Shown: one piece after another, positions 43,574-51,450 of the stretch
How positions within the stretch are numbered: the first letter of the stretch is position 1
Layout of the letters: each line of letters opens with the position of its first letter
Assembly: GCF_007830615.1 (NCBI RefSeq)
Contig: NZ_VLLI01000013.1
Span: 1-64,000 of the forward strand
Source of the DNA: Mucilaginibacter frigoritolerans
Lineage (GTDB): Bacteria > Bacteroidota > Bacteroidia > Sphingobacteriales > Sphingobacteriaceae
Length of the DNA: 64,000 nucleotides
Direction: 5' to 3'
Position numbers and translations under genes: made by a program
The notes under the pieces: generated by a model
What the model saw: the letters and a program-made list of their open reading frames with translations, nothing else
Told to the model about the DNA's origin: nothing
Database searches by the model: none

Positions 43574-44614
43574 ATGCTACGTTTTGCACATATGGAATAT
43601 TTATGGGGATTATTAATCGTCCCAGCATTCCTTCTGCTTTTTATAGTGGTGACTGAATGGAAAAAAAGAGCCATTGCAAGTTTGGGCGACAAAAAAGTGG
43701 TTAACCAGATGATGCCAGAAGTATCCTTGTCAAGGCCATTGCTTAAATTTATTCTGTTTACCATAGCTTTTGCATTTTTAATAATTGCCGCTGCAGATCC
43801 ACAGATTGGATCAAAAATGGAAGAAGAAAAACGAAAAGGTGCTGATTTGATGATACTACTTGATGTTTCAAACAGTATGCTTGCCCAGGATCTTCCGCCA
43901 AGCCGTTTAGAAAATGCCAAACAGGCAATAGCGCAATTAATTGATAATTTACACAGTGATCGTATTGGTATAATTGTTTTTGCAGGGGAAGCCTATGTAC
44001 AATTACCAATGACTACAGATTACTCAGCCGCCAAACTGTTTTTAAATACCATAAACACTAATATGGTGCCTACTCAAGGAACGGCCATTGGAGCTGCAAT
44101 TGATATGGGAATGCGGTCATTTGATTTTAAAGATGGCACAGGCAAATCAATGATTATTATAACTGATGCCGAAAACCATGAAGACGATGCTGTCGCTGCA
44201 GCAAAAAACGCAACCGAAAAAGACGTAATGGTAAACGTTATAGGAATCGGCTCTGCAGAAGGTGCTCCGATACCTGTATATCAAAACGGAAAACAGATTG
44301 GCTTTCATACAGATAGTACAGGAAAAACTGTAGTGAGTAAGTTAGATGAAAATATGGGTAAGGAAATTGCCGCTGCCGGTAACGGGACTTATGTACGCGC
44401 AACTAATGCTAACAGCGGTTTGAATATCGTAATGGATCAGATAAATAAAGTACAACGAAAAACTATCGATAGTAAATCATTTAAAGATTATGAAGATCGT
44501 TTTCAGTTTTTCCTGGCTATTGCATTCGTGTTATTAATTATTGAATTCTTTATTTCGAATCGCAAAAGTTTAAGATTAAGTGGTTTAAAACTATTTGAAG
44601 TGAAAAAATCATGA
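43574..44614 (+). CDS. batB: BatB, von Willebrand A membrane protein
   Basis: A 346-residue paralogue of BatA with the same membrane-VWA-membrane layout; the MIDAS motif is DVSNS (residues 97-101), followed by TQGTAIGAAI and IIITDAENHEDD. It begins one base after the batA stop and its end overlaps batC by 4 bp, so translation is probably coupled. Confidence 0.93.
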   Translation: MLRFAHMEYLWGLLIVPAFLLLFIVVTEWKKRAIASLGDKKVVNQMMPEVSLSRPLLKFILFTIAFAFLIIAAADPQIGSKMEEEKRKGADLMILLDVSNSMLAQDLPPSRLENAKQAIAQLIDNLHSDRIGIIVFAGEAYVQLPMTTDYSAAKLFLNTINTNMVPTQGTAIGAAIDMGMRSFDFKDGTGKSMIIITDAENHEDDAVAAAKNATEKDVMVNVIGIGSAEGAPIPVYQNGKQIGFHTDSTGKTVVSKLDENMGKEIAAAGNGTYVRATNANSGLNIVMDQINKVQRKTIDSKSFKDYEDRFQFFLAIAFVLLIIEFFISNRKSLRLSGLKLFEVKKS

Positions 44615-45333
44615 AACGGATATTAGTGATATTTATATTTTTACTGGCTGTACAAGTACTTTGTGCACAGGAAAAAACCTATATTAAAAAGGGCAACGAT
44701 TTGTACCAGCAGCAAAAATTTAAAGAAGCTGAAGAAAATTACCGTAAGTCTGTCGAGAAAAAAGATCAGAATGTTCCGGCTAATTTTAACCTGGGAGATG
44801 CCTTGTATAAACAAAAGAAATTTGGTGATGCTGGTGAACAATTTACTAGGATAGCAGCTTCAAATAACAATAAGAAAGTAGTTGCCGATGCATATCATAA
44901 TTTAGGCAATTCCTTATTGGAGAATAAGAAGCTGGAAGAAAGTATTGAAGCTTATAAAAAATCATTGCTGAATAATCCTGGAGATGACCAGACTCGTTAT
45001 AATCTTGCTTATGCACAGGAAAAACTGAAGCAGCAACAACAGCAAAATAAAAACAACAAAAACCAGGATAACAACAAAAAACAAGATAACAAGAATAACC
45101 AGGATAAACAAAATCAAGATAAAAAAGACCAGGATAAGCAGAACCAAAATAATCAAGACAAACAAAATCAGGATAAAAAGGATCAGCAAAATGGGCAGCA
45201 GCCTAATCAGGTATCCAAAGAAGATGCGGAGCGGATGCTGGATGCCAGTAATAATAATGAAAAAGCTACCCAGGAGAAACTGAAAAACAAAAAATTAAAA
45301 GGAACCAAGTTAAATATCTCAAAAGACTGGTAG
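44611..45333 (+). CDS. batC: BatC, TPR protein with Asn/Gln/Lys/Asp-rich tail
   Basis: A 240-residue exported protein. After the signal (MKRILVIFIFLLAVQVLCAQ) three TPR-like units run to about residue 135. A ~65-residue low-complexity region follows, made of NQDKQ/KKDQ-type units, before a short C-terminal helix (VSKEDAERMLDASNNN). BatC TPR proteins bind BatB in the periplasm. The low-complexity segment is longer and purer than most of the gene would predict. Confidence 0.9.
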   Translation: MKRILVIFIFLLAVQVLCAQEKTYIKKGNDLYQQQKFKEAEENYRKSVEKKDQNVPANFNLGDALYKQKKFGDAGEQFTRIAASNNNKKVVADAYHNLGNSLLENKKLEESIEAYKKSLLNNPGDDQTRYNLAYAQEKLKQQQQQNKNNKNQDNNKKQDNKNNQDKQNQDKKDQDKQNQNNQDKQNQDKKDQQNGQQPNQVSKEDAERMLDASNNNEKATQEKLKNKKLKGTKLNISKDW

Positions 45334-45381
45334 GAATGTTTAAGGTACGAAAGTCATTAGCTGTGACAGTTAGATTAAATA

Positions 45382-47181
45382 ATGAAGATTAAATATTTTA
45401 TATTATCGTTTCTGTTGCTCTGTGCAAACCTTTTATTGGCTGATGGAATAAAGTTTACTGCATCGGCAAGTAAAACAGAGGTAGGTACTGGTGAGCAATT
45501 TGAAATTACTTTTTCTGTAAATGGTAATGGTGATGATTTCAGGCCACCTAACATTAACGATTTTCAGATATTATCGGGGCCAAATGTATCTACCAGTATG
45601 GAGTCTATTAATGGAAATACAACCGTTAGTACTTCGTACAGCTATATTTTAATGGCAGCTAAAGAAGGCGAATTTACAATTGCTCCAGCAACAATGGTTG
45701 TTAACGGACGAAGACTAAGCACTCAACCCATTAAAATTAAAGTGATAAAGGGCCGTCCGGTTCCTCAAAATAATGCACAACAAAATAATCAAACAGATAA
45801 CACGCCTCCTCCAAACACTTCCGATCTTTCTAAGCTATTATTTATAAGGGCTGTAGTTGATAAAAATAATGTTTATGATGGACAGCAGGTAACGGTAAGT
45901 TATCGCTTATATACACGTGTTGGTATAGATGATAGTCAGCCTGATAAATTACCTGACTTAAATGGTTTTTGGAGTGAAGATGTTAAGCGGCCACAACAGG
46001 TGCAATGGAATACTGAAACTTATAAAGGACAGCAATACAAGGTAGCTGATATTAAGCAGAGTATTTTATTTCCTGAGCATGATGGTAATTTAACTATCGA
46101 TCCATTGTCTATGGTTTTTATAGTTAGGCAACCGGTGGCTTCAAGAGATATTATGGATCAGTTTTTTGGTTCGTACAGACAAGTTAAATACAAAGCACAG
46201 AGTGCCCCAGTAACCATTCATGTAAAGCCTTTGTCCGAAGAAGGTAAACCAGGTGGTTTTGCTGGTGCTGTTGGCAAGTTTACTATTGATGCCAGCATTG
46301 ATAAAACAGAAGTAAAAACAAATGATGCCATAAATTATAAGGTTAAAATAACCGGATCTGGTAATATTAAGCTGTTTAAACCTTTAACGGTTAATTTCCC
46401 TGCTGATTTTGAGAAGTATGACCCCAAAGTTACCGATACAGTTACAGAAGATATAAAAGGCGTATCAGGAAGCAGAATCTATAATTACCTACTAATTCCA
46501 AGGCATCAGGGGGATTACACTATTGAACCCCTGAAATTTTCTTATTTTAATCCGAATACAGGAAAATATGTGACGCTTGAATCACAACCTTTTCATGTTA
46601 AAGTAAATAAAGGGGCTGCTGAAAGTAATGTAACTGCTTTTTCAGGTACAGAAAAGGAAGACCTGAAAATATTAGGTAAGGATATCAGGTATATTAAAAC
46701 CAATGGCGATTTAAGCAATGCAGATGATATGTTTTTTGGATCGTTTGGATATTGGTTATTGATTAGTTTAGGCCCTGTTTTATGTGCAGGTGCATTTATT
46801 TATCGTAACAAAGTCAGGAAAGAGAATAGTGACGTTGTTAAAGTAAAAAGTAAACGCGCCGGTAAAATAGCTGCCAAACATTTGGCAAATGCCCAGCTAC
46901 AATTAAATATTAAAAATACAAAGGGATTTTACGAAGCCATATTTAAAGGTTTATATGGATACCTGAGTGATAAACTGAATATTTTGTATGCCAATCTTGA
47001 TAGAGAAACTATCGCATCAGCATTAAGGGCAAAATCAGTAAATGAACAACTAATTAAACGATTATTAGATACACTTGATTTATGTGAAATGGCACGTTAT
47101 GCGCCGGTAACTCATATCTCTGAACAGGAAGTATTTGACAAGGCAAAAGGTATAATAAACGATATTGAAAGTGAAATTTAA
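45382..47181 (+). CDS. batD: BatD, oxygen-tolerance family membrane protein
   Basis: A 599-residue protein with a signal peptide, the BatD periplasmic Ig-like domains (FRPPNINDFQILSGPNVSTSM near the start, and repeats around residues 150-430), one membrane helix (about 453-473), and a cytoplasmic helical tail. The end overlaps the start of batE at the sequence level. Its family is Pfam BatD (oxygen tolerance). Confidence 0.93.
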   Translation: MKIKYFILSFLLLCANLLLADGIKFTASASKTEVGTGEQFEITFSVNGNGDDFRPPNINDFQILSGPNVSTSMESINGNTTVSTSYSYILMAAKEGEFTIAPATMVVNGRRLSTQPIKIKVIKGRPVPQNNAQQNNQTDNTPPPNTSDLSKLLFIRAVVDKNNVYDGQQVTVSYRLYTRVGIDDSQPDKLPDLNGFWSEDVKRPQQVQWNTETYKGQQYKVADIKQSILFPEHDGNLTIDPLSMVFIVRQPVASRDIMDQFFGSYRQVKYKAQSAPVTIHVKPLSEEGKPGGFAGAVGKFTIDASIDKTEVKTNDAINYKVKITGSGNIKLFKPLTVNFPADFEKYDPKVTDTVTEDIKGVSGSRIYNYLLIPRHQGDYTIEPLKFSYFNPNTGKYVTLESQPFHVKVNKGAAESNVTAFSGTEKEDLKILGKDIRYIKTNGDLSNADDMFFGSFGYWLLISLGPVLCAGAFIYRNKVRKENSDVVKVKSKRAGKIAAKHLANAQLQLNIKNTKGFYEAIFKGLYGYLSDKLNILYANLDRETIASALRAKSVNEQLIKRLLDTLDLCEMARYAPVTHISEQEVFDKAKGIINDIESEI

Positions 47182-47182
47182 T

Positions 47183-47944
47183 ATGCTTAAACGCTCATTA
47201 TATATTTTTATATGGCTTGTTTTACCAATATGTTCATTTGGTAATGATAATGCACCTCAATTATTTGAAAAAGGTAATGCACTTTATGCAAAAGGGCAAT
47301 ACAAGGAGGCATTAAATACTTATCAGGAATTATTGAACGGCGGCTATCAATCTTCTACGGTTTATTATAACATGGGTAATGCCAGTTATAAGTTAGATGA
47401 TATACCTTCTGCAATTCTTTATTTTGAAAAGGCTCATAAGCTTGCACCAAATGATGAAGATATAAATTTTAATATTCGCCTGGCTAATTCAAAAACAACC
47501 GATAAGGTTGATGAAATACCGGAGTTTTTCCTTACAAGGTGGTGGAAATCATTTATTTTTTCATCTTCTTTAAATACGTTATCTATTTTAAGTATTGTAT
47601 TCTTTTTAGCAGCATCCGGATTGTTAATTCTTTACTTTTTTGCTGGTGCTTTTTCAATTAAAAAATATTCTTTTTATGCTGCTATAATTGGGTTCTTTTT
47701 CGGACTGATATTAATTTTTATGGCCGGCAGACAAGTGAGTTATTTTGATAGCCATAAACAGGCAATTGTTTTCACCAATTCAGTAACCGTAAAAAGTGGT
47801 CCGGTAGATAAATCATCGTCTTTGTTTGTAATTCATGATGGAACCAAAGTAAACGTTGAAGATTATAATAACGACTGGATAAAAATTAAACTCATCAACG
47901 GTAATGAAGGCTGGATAAAAGCATCTGATGTAAGGGGAATTTAG
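47183..47944 (+). CDS. batE: BatE, TPR and SH3 domain membrane protein
   Basis: A 253-residue protein. The signal sequence is followed by two TPR units (FEKGNALYAKGQYKEALNTY, VYYNMGNASYKLDDIPSAIL), two membrane helices (about 125-145 and 155-175) and a C-terminal bacterial SH3 domain ending NDWIKIKLINGNEGWIKASD. The ATG at 47183 was chosen; an upstream TTG would overlap batD by 17 bp. Confidence 0.9.
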   Translation: MLKRSLYIFIWLVLPICSFGNDNAPQLFEKGNALYAKGQYKEALNTYQELLNGGYQSSTVYYNMGNASYKLDDIPSAILYFEKAHKLAPNDEDINFNIRLANSKTTDKVDEIPEFFLTRWWKSFIFSSSLNTLSILSIVFFLAASGLLILYFFAGAFSIKKYSFYAAIIGFFFGLILIFMAGRQVSYFDSHKQAIVFTNSVTVKSGPVDKSSSLFVIHDGTKVNVEDYNNDWIKIKLINGNEGWIKASDVRGI

Positions 47945-48059
47945 GGCTATTTGTAAGCTTAGATTATATTAACTGTATAAAACAATCTAAACTAAAATCA
48001 GATACACCAACTCAATTTTATAACAACTAAACCGATCAAAATAATTCTCATATTGTGAT

Positions 48060-48084
48060 TTTTGAAGCTGATTCAACTTCAAAA
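48060..48084 (+). repeat. Stem-loop in the batE-transporter gap
   Basis: A perfect 8-bp inverted repeat TTTTGAAG / CTTCAAAA with a 9-nt loop lies 115 bp after batE. It has no T tract beyond the stem, so a termination role is only possible. Confidence 0.35.
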
Positions 48085-48134
48085 GTTGCGATTGCTATCT
48101 TTAAATACTAAGTTTCTCGCCTCAATTTTTGTAA

Positions 48135-48161
48135 ACTCTAAAATTTATATACTTTTAGAGT
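48135..48161 (+). promoter_or_regulatory. Perfect inverted repeat before the UMF1 transporter
   Basis: ACTCTAAAA-N9-TTTTAGAGT is a perfect 9-bp inverted repeat ending four bases before the transporter start codon. As RNA it would mask the ribosome-binding region; as DNA it would cover the promoter start. Either role would regulate the transporter. Confidence 0.5.
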
Positions 48162-48165
48162 CAGT

Positions 48166-49521
48166 ATGGAAGCAAAAAACAACAAAAAAACGATCTGGGC
48201 CTGGTGCATGTTTGATTGGGCCAATCAATCCTATAATATGGTGATCACCTCCACCATATTTCCGGCTTATTATGTGTTTTACACAACCTATCACAATGCT
48301 AATCACGATATAGTTACCTTTTTTGGGCACAAGTTTGTAAATACAGTATTGCTAACCTATGCTTTAGGTTTATCATACATGCTGATTGTGCTTCTGTTAC
48401 CTATACTAACCTCCATTGCCGACTATAAGGGGAACAAGAAATTATATCTCCAATTTTTTACCTGGCTTGGGGCTTTATCCTGTGCCGGCCTGTTTTGGTT
48501 TAAACCTGTAGCACACGGTACGCCAGCCCTTGAACTTCCATTAATATTTTATGGATTGGCTTGTATTGGATATTGTGGCGGCTTTGTTTTTTACAACTCC
48601 TATCTACCCCAAATTGCTACTGATGATCAAATGGATAATGTGAGTGCAAAAGGCTTTATGTATGGCTACGCGGGTAGTTTAATTATGCAGCTTTTGTGTT
48701 TAGTTGTAATACAACAACCGACTTGGTTTGGCTTAAAAGAAGACGTATTGCAGGCAATTCCTGAACGTATGTCATTCCTGCTTATTTTCTTTTGGTGGAT
48801 GGGCTTTTCCATTATTCCTTTCAGACTGTTACCAAAAGGCGAGCCGAGCGTTAAGAAGCAAAATTACAATGTGTTAACTGGTGGTTTTAAGGAGCTGGGT
48901 AAAGTTTTCAAAAAGGTTCAGAAAATGCCTTTGTTAAAGCGTTTTCTATTATCCTTCTTTTTCTATTCTGTTGGTGTACAAACTATTATGCTGGTTGCCG
49001 CTAACTTTGCATCTAAAGAACTTCACATGTCTGATGATGTATTGATTGAGATTATTCTTTCCATTCAGGTTGTTGGGGTTATCGGAGCATGGCTTACTTC
49101 AAAAGTATCAGGTAAGTACGGTAACGTGAGAACGCTCATAGGCCTGGTGTCTATCTGGACGGTGCTTTGTCTGTTGGTGTTTTTTATAGCTAATACGCCA
49201 CAGTTTTTTGCCGCTGCAATTGTAGTTGGTGCTGTAATGGGTGGCGTACAGTCCATATCACGCTCAACCTATTCAAAATACTTACCACCTAATATCCCTG
49301 ATACCGCTTCATTTTTTAGTTTTTATGATGTGACCGAAAAACTAGCAATAGTAGTAGGCTTATTCACATTTGGGTGGGTTGAAGCAGTAACAGGTGAAAT
49401 GCGTGATTCAGCCTTAGCATTAGATTGCTTTTTCGCGACTGGTTTAATCCTGATGATTGTACTTTATGTGGCAGAGAAAAAGGCAAAAAAACAAGTTGAA
49501 CCTGAAGTGGTTATTGCATAA
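48166..49521 (+). CDS. MFS transporter, UMF1 (Atg22-like) family
   Basis: A 451-residue protein with about 12 membrane helices. The N-terminal WCMFDWANQSYNMVITSTIFP is the UMF1 hallmark (DWANSAY in many members), and VQSISRSTYSKYLPPNIPDT matches the conserved GxxQSLSRSxxSxxIP region. Substrates of bacterial members are not established. It is monocistronic, with an inverted repeat covering its start region. Confidence 0.88.
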   Translation: MEAKNNKKTIWAWCMFDWANQSYNMVITSTIFPAYYVFYTTYHNANHDIVTFFGHKFVNTVLLTYALGLSYMLIVLLLPILTSIADYKGNKKLYLQFFTWLGALSCAGLFWFKPVAHGTPALELPLIFYGLACIGYCGGFVFYNSYLPQIATDDQMDNVSAKGFMYGYAGSLIMQLLCLVVIQQPTWFGLKEDVLQAIPERMSFLLIFFWWMGFSIIPFRLLPKGEPSVKKQNYNVLTGGFKELGKVFKKVQKMPLLKRFLLSFFFYSVGVQTIMLVAANFASKELHMSDDVLIEIILSIQVVGVIGAWLTSKVSGKYGNVRTLIGLVSIWTVLCLLVFFIANTPQFFAAAIVVGAVMGGVQSISRSTYSKYLPPNIPDTASFFSFYDVTEKLAIVVGLFTFGWVEAVTGEMRDSALALDCFFATGLILMIVLYVAEKKAKKQVEPEVVIA

Positions 49522-49542
49522 TTGCTCTTCGCTTATTTAAAG

Positions 49543-49604
49543 CTAAGATTTATAAGATTGAATGATCATACAATATTTCTGTAATTTAAATTTATAAATC
49601 TTAG
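49543..49604 (+). repeat. 13-bp inverted repeat before the cupin gene
   Basis: CTAAGATTTATAA (49543-49555) and TTATAAATCTTAG (49592-49604) are exact reverse complements, 36 bp apart, ending eight bases before the cupin start codon. It may be a dispersed genomic palindrome or a leader stem. Confidence 0.45.
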
Positions 49605-49612
49605 TTCATATC

Positions 49613-50101
49613 ATGAATGCTCAAATCGGCAAATACTGGATTAAACACTTAGATCTTCAGCCTCATCCCGAAGGTGGATATTATAAAGAAGTGTTTCGCT
49701 CCCTTCAGCCGGTAAACAGGCAAGGTGAGACTGAAATCAGACAAGCCTGTACATCAATTTATTATTTATTGGAAGGGGCCGATTTCTCAGGATTTCATCG
49801 TATTTCGTCTGACGAGTTATGGTACTTCCATAAAGGAGTGCCCCTGCTTATTCATAGTATAGATGAAGATGGAAACTACTTTAAATTTGAATTGTCTGAT
49901 TGCCCCTCAGGGAGTTTGTCTGTGGCTGTTAAAGCAGGACTATGGTTTACTGCTGAAATACCATCGAAAAGCGAATTTACGTTGGTAAGCTGCAATGTTG
50001 CGCCCGGTTTTGAATTCAGCGAGTTTGAAATGGCCGATAAACGAACACTAACTGTAGCATTTCCGCAACATGCTGATGTATTAAACAAACTTTGCCGTTA
50101 A
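49613..50101 (+). CDS. cupin, DUF985 family
   Basis: A 162-residue single-domain cupin. HLDLQPHPEGGYYKEVFRS and FSGFHRISSDELWYFHKGVPL contain the conserved His and Glu residues that would line a metal or ligand site, and FTLVSCNVAPGFEFSEFEMAD closes the barrel. DUF985/cupin_5 proteins are widespread; some have sugar-epimerase-like folds but no firm function. Not obviously co-transcribed with a neighbour. Confidence 0.88.
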   Translation: MNAQIGKYWIKHLDLQPHPEGGYYKEVFRSLQPVNRQGETEIRQACTSIYYLLEGADFSGFHRISSDELWYFHKGVPLLIHSIDEDGNYFKFELSDCPSGSLSVAVKAGLWFTAEIPSKSEFTLVSCNVAPGFEFSEFEMADKRTLTVAFPQHADVLNKLCR

Positions 50102-50289
50102 TAATTAGACGTGTTTCAATAAAACCTTAAAATAACTACTTAAAGGTGGTTTTGAAGCAAAATGTATACTTTTTTAAGCAGCTCTGTATCTCTTCAGTAT
50201 ACGATAACACGTCTTTTTTCTATGGATTTTCTATTACATTATTGAATTTTTATAGAAGCGAATAGATTTTAAAGCACTAACCAATATTA

Positions 50290-50305
50290 TGGCACGGTGT
50301 TGGTA
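50290..50305 (+). promoter_or_regulatory. Sigma-54-like element before the 44-residue gene
   Basis: TGGCACG-N4-TGGTA has the perfect sigma-54 -24 half and the same GTA end as the element at 21070. Transcription would begin about 15-20 bp upstream of the small ORF start. Confidence 0.33.
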
Positions 50306-50333
50306 TAAACCTATGCAGCTAAAAAATTAACTT

Positions 50334-50468
50334 ATGAAAACTTCAACTAACACCCGTGTAATATTAAAAGCAATCGATTTAGAATTAAGAGCGTCATTGA
50401 AAAAAGATCTTCAGCATTTTAGAATGATTCAGGAAAACAAACAGGCTTCAATTAAAAAAGCAGCTTGA
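50334..50468 (+). CDS. 44-residue charged small protein
   Basis: A 44-residue reading frame from ATG, after an A-rich leader, beginning MKTSTNTRVILKAIDLELRA and ending in a Lys/Ala-rich tail. It is helical, basic and has no signal or membrane segment, so it should be cytosolic. It belongs to no family I recognise. A strong hairpin terminator follows 21 bp downstream and a sigma-54-like element precedes it, which supports a real transcript. Confidence 0.55.
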   Translation: MKTSTNTRVILKAIDLELRASLKKDLQHFRMIQENKQASIKKAA

Positions 50469-50488
50469 TCAGCATATCATCTACCTAT

Positions 50489-50530
50489 ACGAAAAAGAGG
50501 ATCCTTATTTAATATTAAGGATTCTCTTTT
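50489..50530. terminator. Bidirectional terminator between the 44-residue gene and the flavin reductase
   Basis: AAGAGGATCCTTAA pairs with TTAAGGATTCTCTT over 14 bp (one G-U) around a short AT loop; A and T tracts flank it on both sides. It can end both convergent transcripts. Confidence 0.85.
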
Positions 50531-50543
50531 CATTTTTAAGACT

Positions 50544-51212
50544 TTATTCTTCAATAACAATATTCTTTTCGTTTACGCAGAGTTCAATCAGATTAGTTTT
50601 TAGTCCGGATACAAATTCATCAGGCCCGCAGATATAGTAATATTGATATTGTTTACTAACAAACTGTTTCAGTAATTCTATATCAATACGTCTCCCTTGT
50701 TTGCCAGTAGATTTAGGCTTTGAAATAATATCAATGTGGTTTTCTCCCAGCATTTCATCCAGTTCATCTTTAATAATAATATCATCTTCGGTTCGGTTAG
50801 CAAATAGCAGGGTGCAACCTGTCAGTTTATGGTCATGCTTCAGCATTCGTAAAATAGATATAAACGGTGTTATACCCGCCCCGCCTGCTATAAACAACCC
50901 TGGTCCTTTATAATTTATAGCACCGAATACGTCGTGTAATATCAATTCGTCTCCGCTGTTAACATCCAGTAGCCTTTCGGTAATACCATTATGCCCTTTG
51001 TAAATTTTGATAGTAAATTCAAGATGATTATCACTATTAAGGCAGGTAAAAGTAAAAGGCCGAAATTCATTTTCTAAACCGTGTTTATTGATAGATACGT
51101 CAGTGGCTTGTCCGGATATGAATGAATAGCCTTTTGGTTTTTCCAGAGTGAATCGCTTAACATTATGCGTTACCATCTCTGTTTTTAAAACTTTAACAAT
51201 ATGTTTTTCCAT
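50544..51212 (-). CDS. ferredoxin/flavodoxin reductase-like FAD/NAD(P) protein
   Basis: A 222-residue two-domain FNR-fold protein: FAD-binding FRPFTFTCLN, followed by the nucleotide-binding GLFIAGGAGITPFISILR and the tail YYYICGPDEFVSGL. There is no ferredoxin domain, so it is a stand-alone reductase. It would pass electrons between NAD(P)H and an unknown partner. Its divergent neighbour is the hexuronate operon, with no evident functional link. Confidence 0.88.
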   Translation of the reverse strand: MEKHIVKVLKTEMVTHNVKRFTLEKPKGYSFISGQATDVSINKHGLENEFRPFTFTCLNSDNHLEFTIKIYKGHNGITERLLDVNSGDELILHDVFGAINYKGPGLFIAGGAGITPFISILRMLKHDHKLTGCTLLFANRTEDDIIIKDELDEMLGENHIDIISKPKSTGKQGRRIDIELLKQFVSKQYQYYYICGPDEFVSGLKTNLIELCVNEKNIVIEE

Positions 51213-51278
51213 AATAGTTGTTTATTAATATTGTAGTAATAATTATAAAAGGATAGTGTTTTAAATATGTTGATTAAT

Positions 51279-51313
51279 ATTTGGCCAAATCAATACATGC
51301 TTTTGTAAATTTG
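51279..51313 (+). promoter_or_regulatory. Promoter and palindrome of the hexuronate operon
   Basis: TTTG at 51280-51283 and TAAATTTG at 51306-51313 match the Bacteroidota -33 and -7 consensus (TTTG, TAnnTTTG) with a 22-bp spacer. The perfect 12-bp palindrome ATTTGGCCAAAT (51279-51290) covers the -33 box and would suit a repressor. The leader to uxaC is ~130 nt. Confidence 0.6.
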
Positions 51314-51418
51314 TAGTGTAACTTTAAATTAATCAATTTAACCCTTAATGTTTTTGTAACAATTGCTATATAAAAAGTATATTGCTGCCGGAAAGTTAAA
51401 CCTTATAACCCCAATAGT

Positions 51419-51440
51419 TTTTGCCGTAAATCCGGCAAAA
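51419..51440 (+). promoter_or_regulatory. Inverted repeat just before uxaC
   Basis: TTTTGCCG-TAAATC-CGGCAAAA is a perfect 8-bp stem with a 6-nt loop ending 10 bp before the uxaC start, so it overlaps the ribosome-binding zone. Confidence 0.5.
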
Positions 51441-51450
51441 TAATTCAGAG

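Noticed and set aside
44962-45189. Minus-strand frame rich in Leu, Ile, Val and Phe that looks like a membrane protein
   Set aside because: It is the complement of the Lys/Asn/Gln/Asp-rich BatC linker; the hydrophobic look is a codon artefact.
45040-45200. Repeated short units in batC as a possible CRISPR array or tandem repeat locus
   Set aside because: Units are only 5-6 codons, in frame, with no spacer structure.
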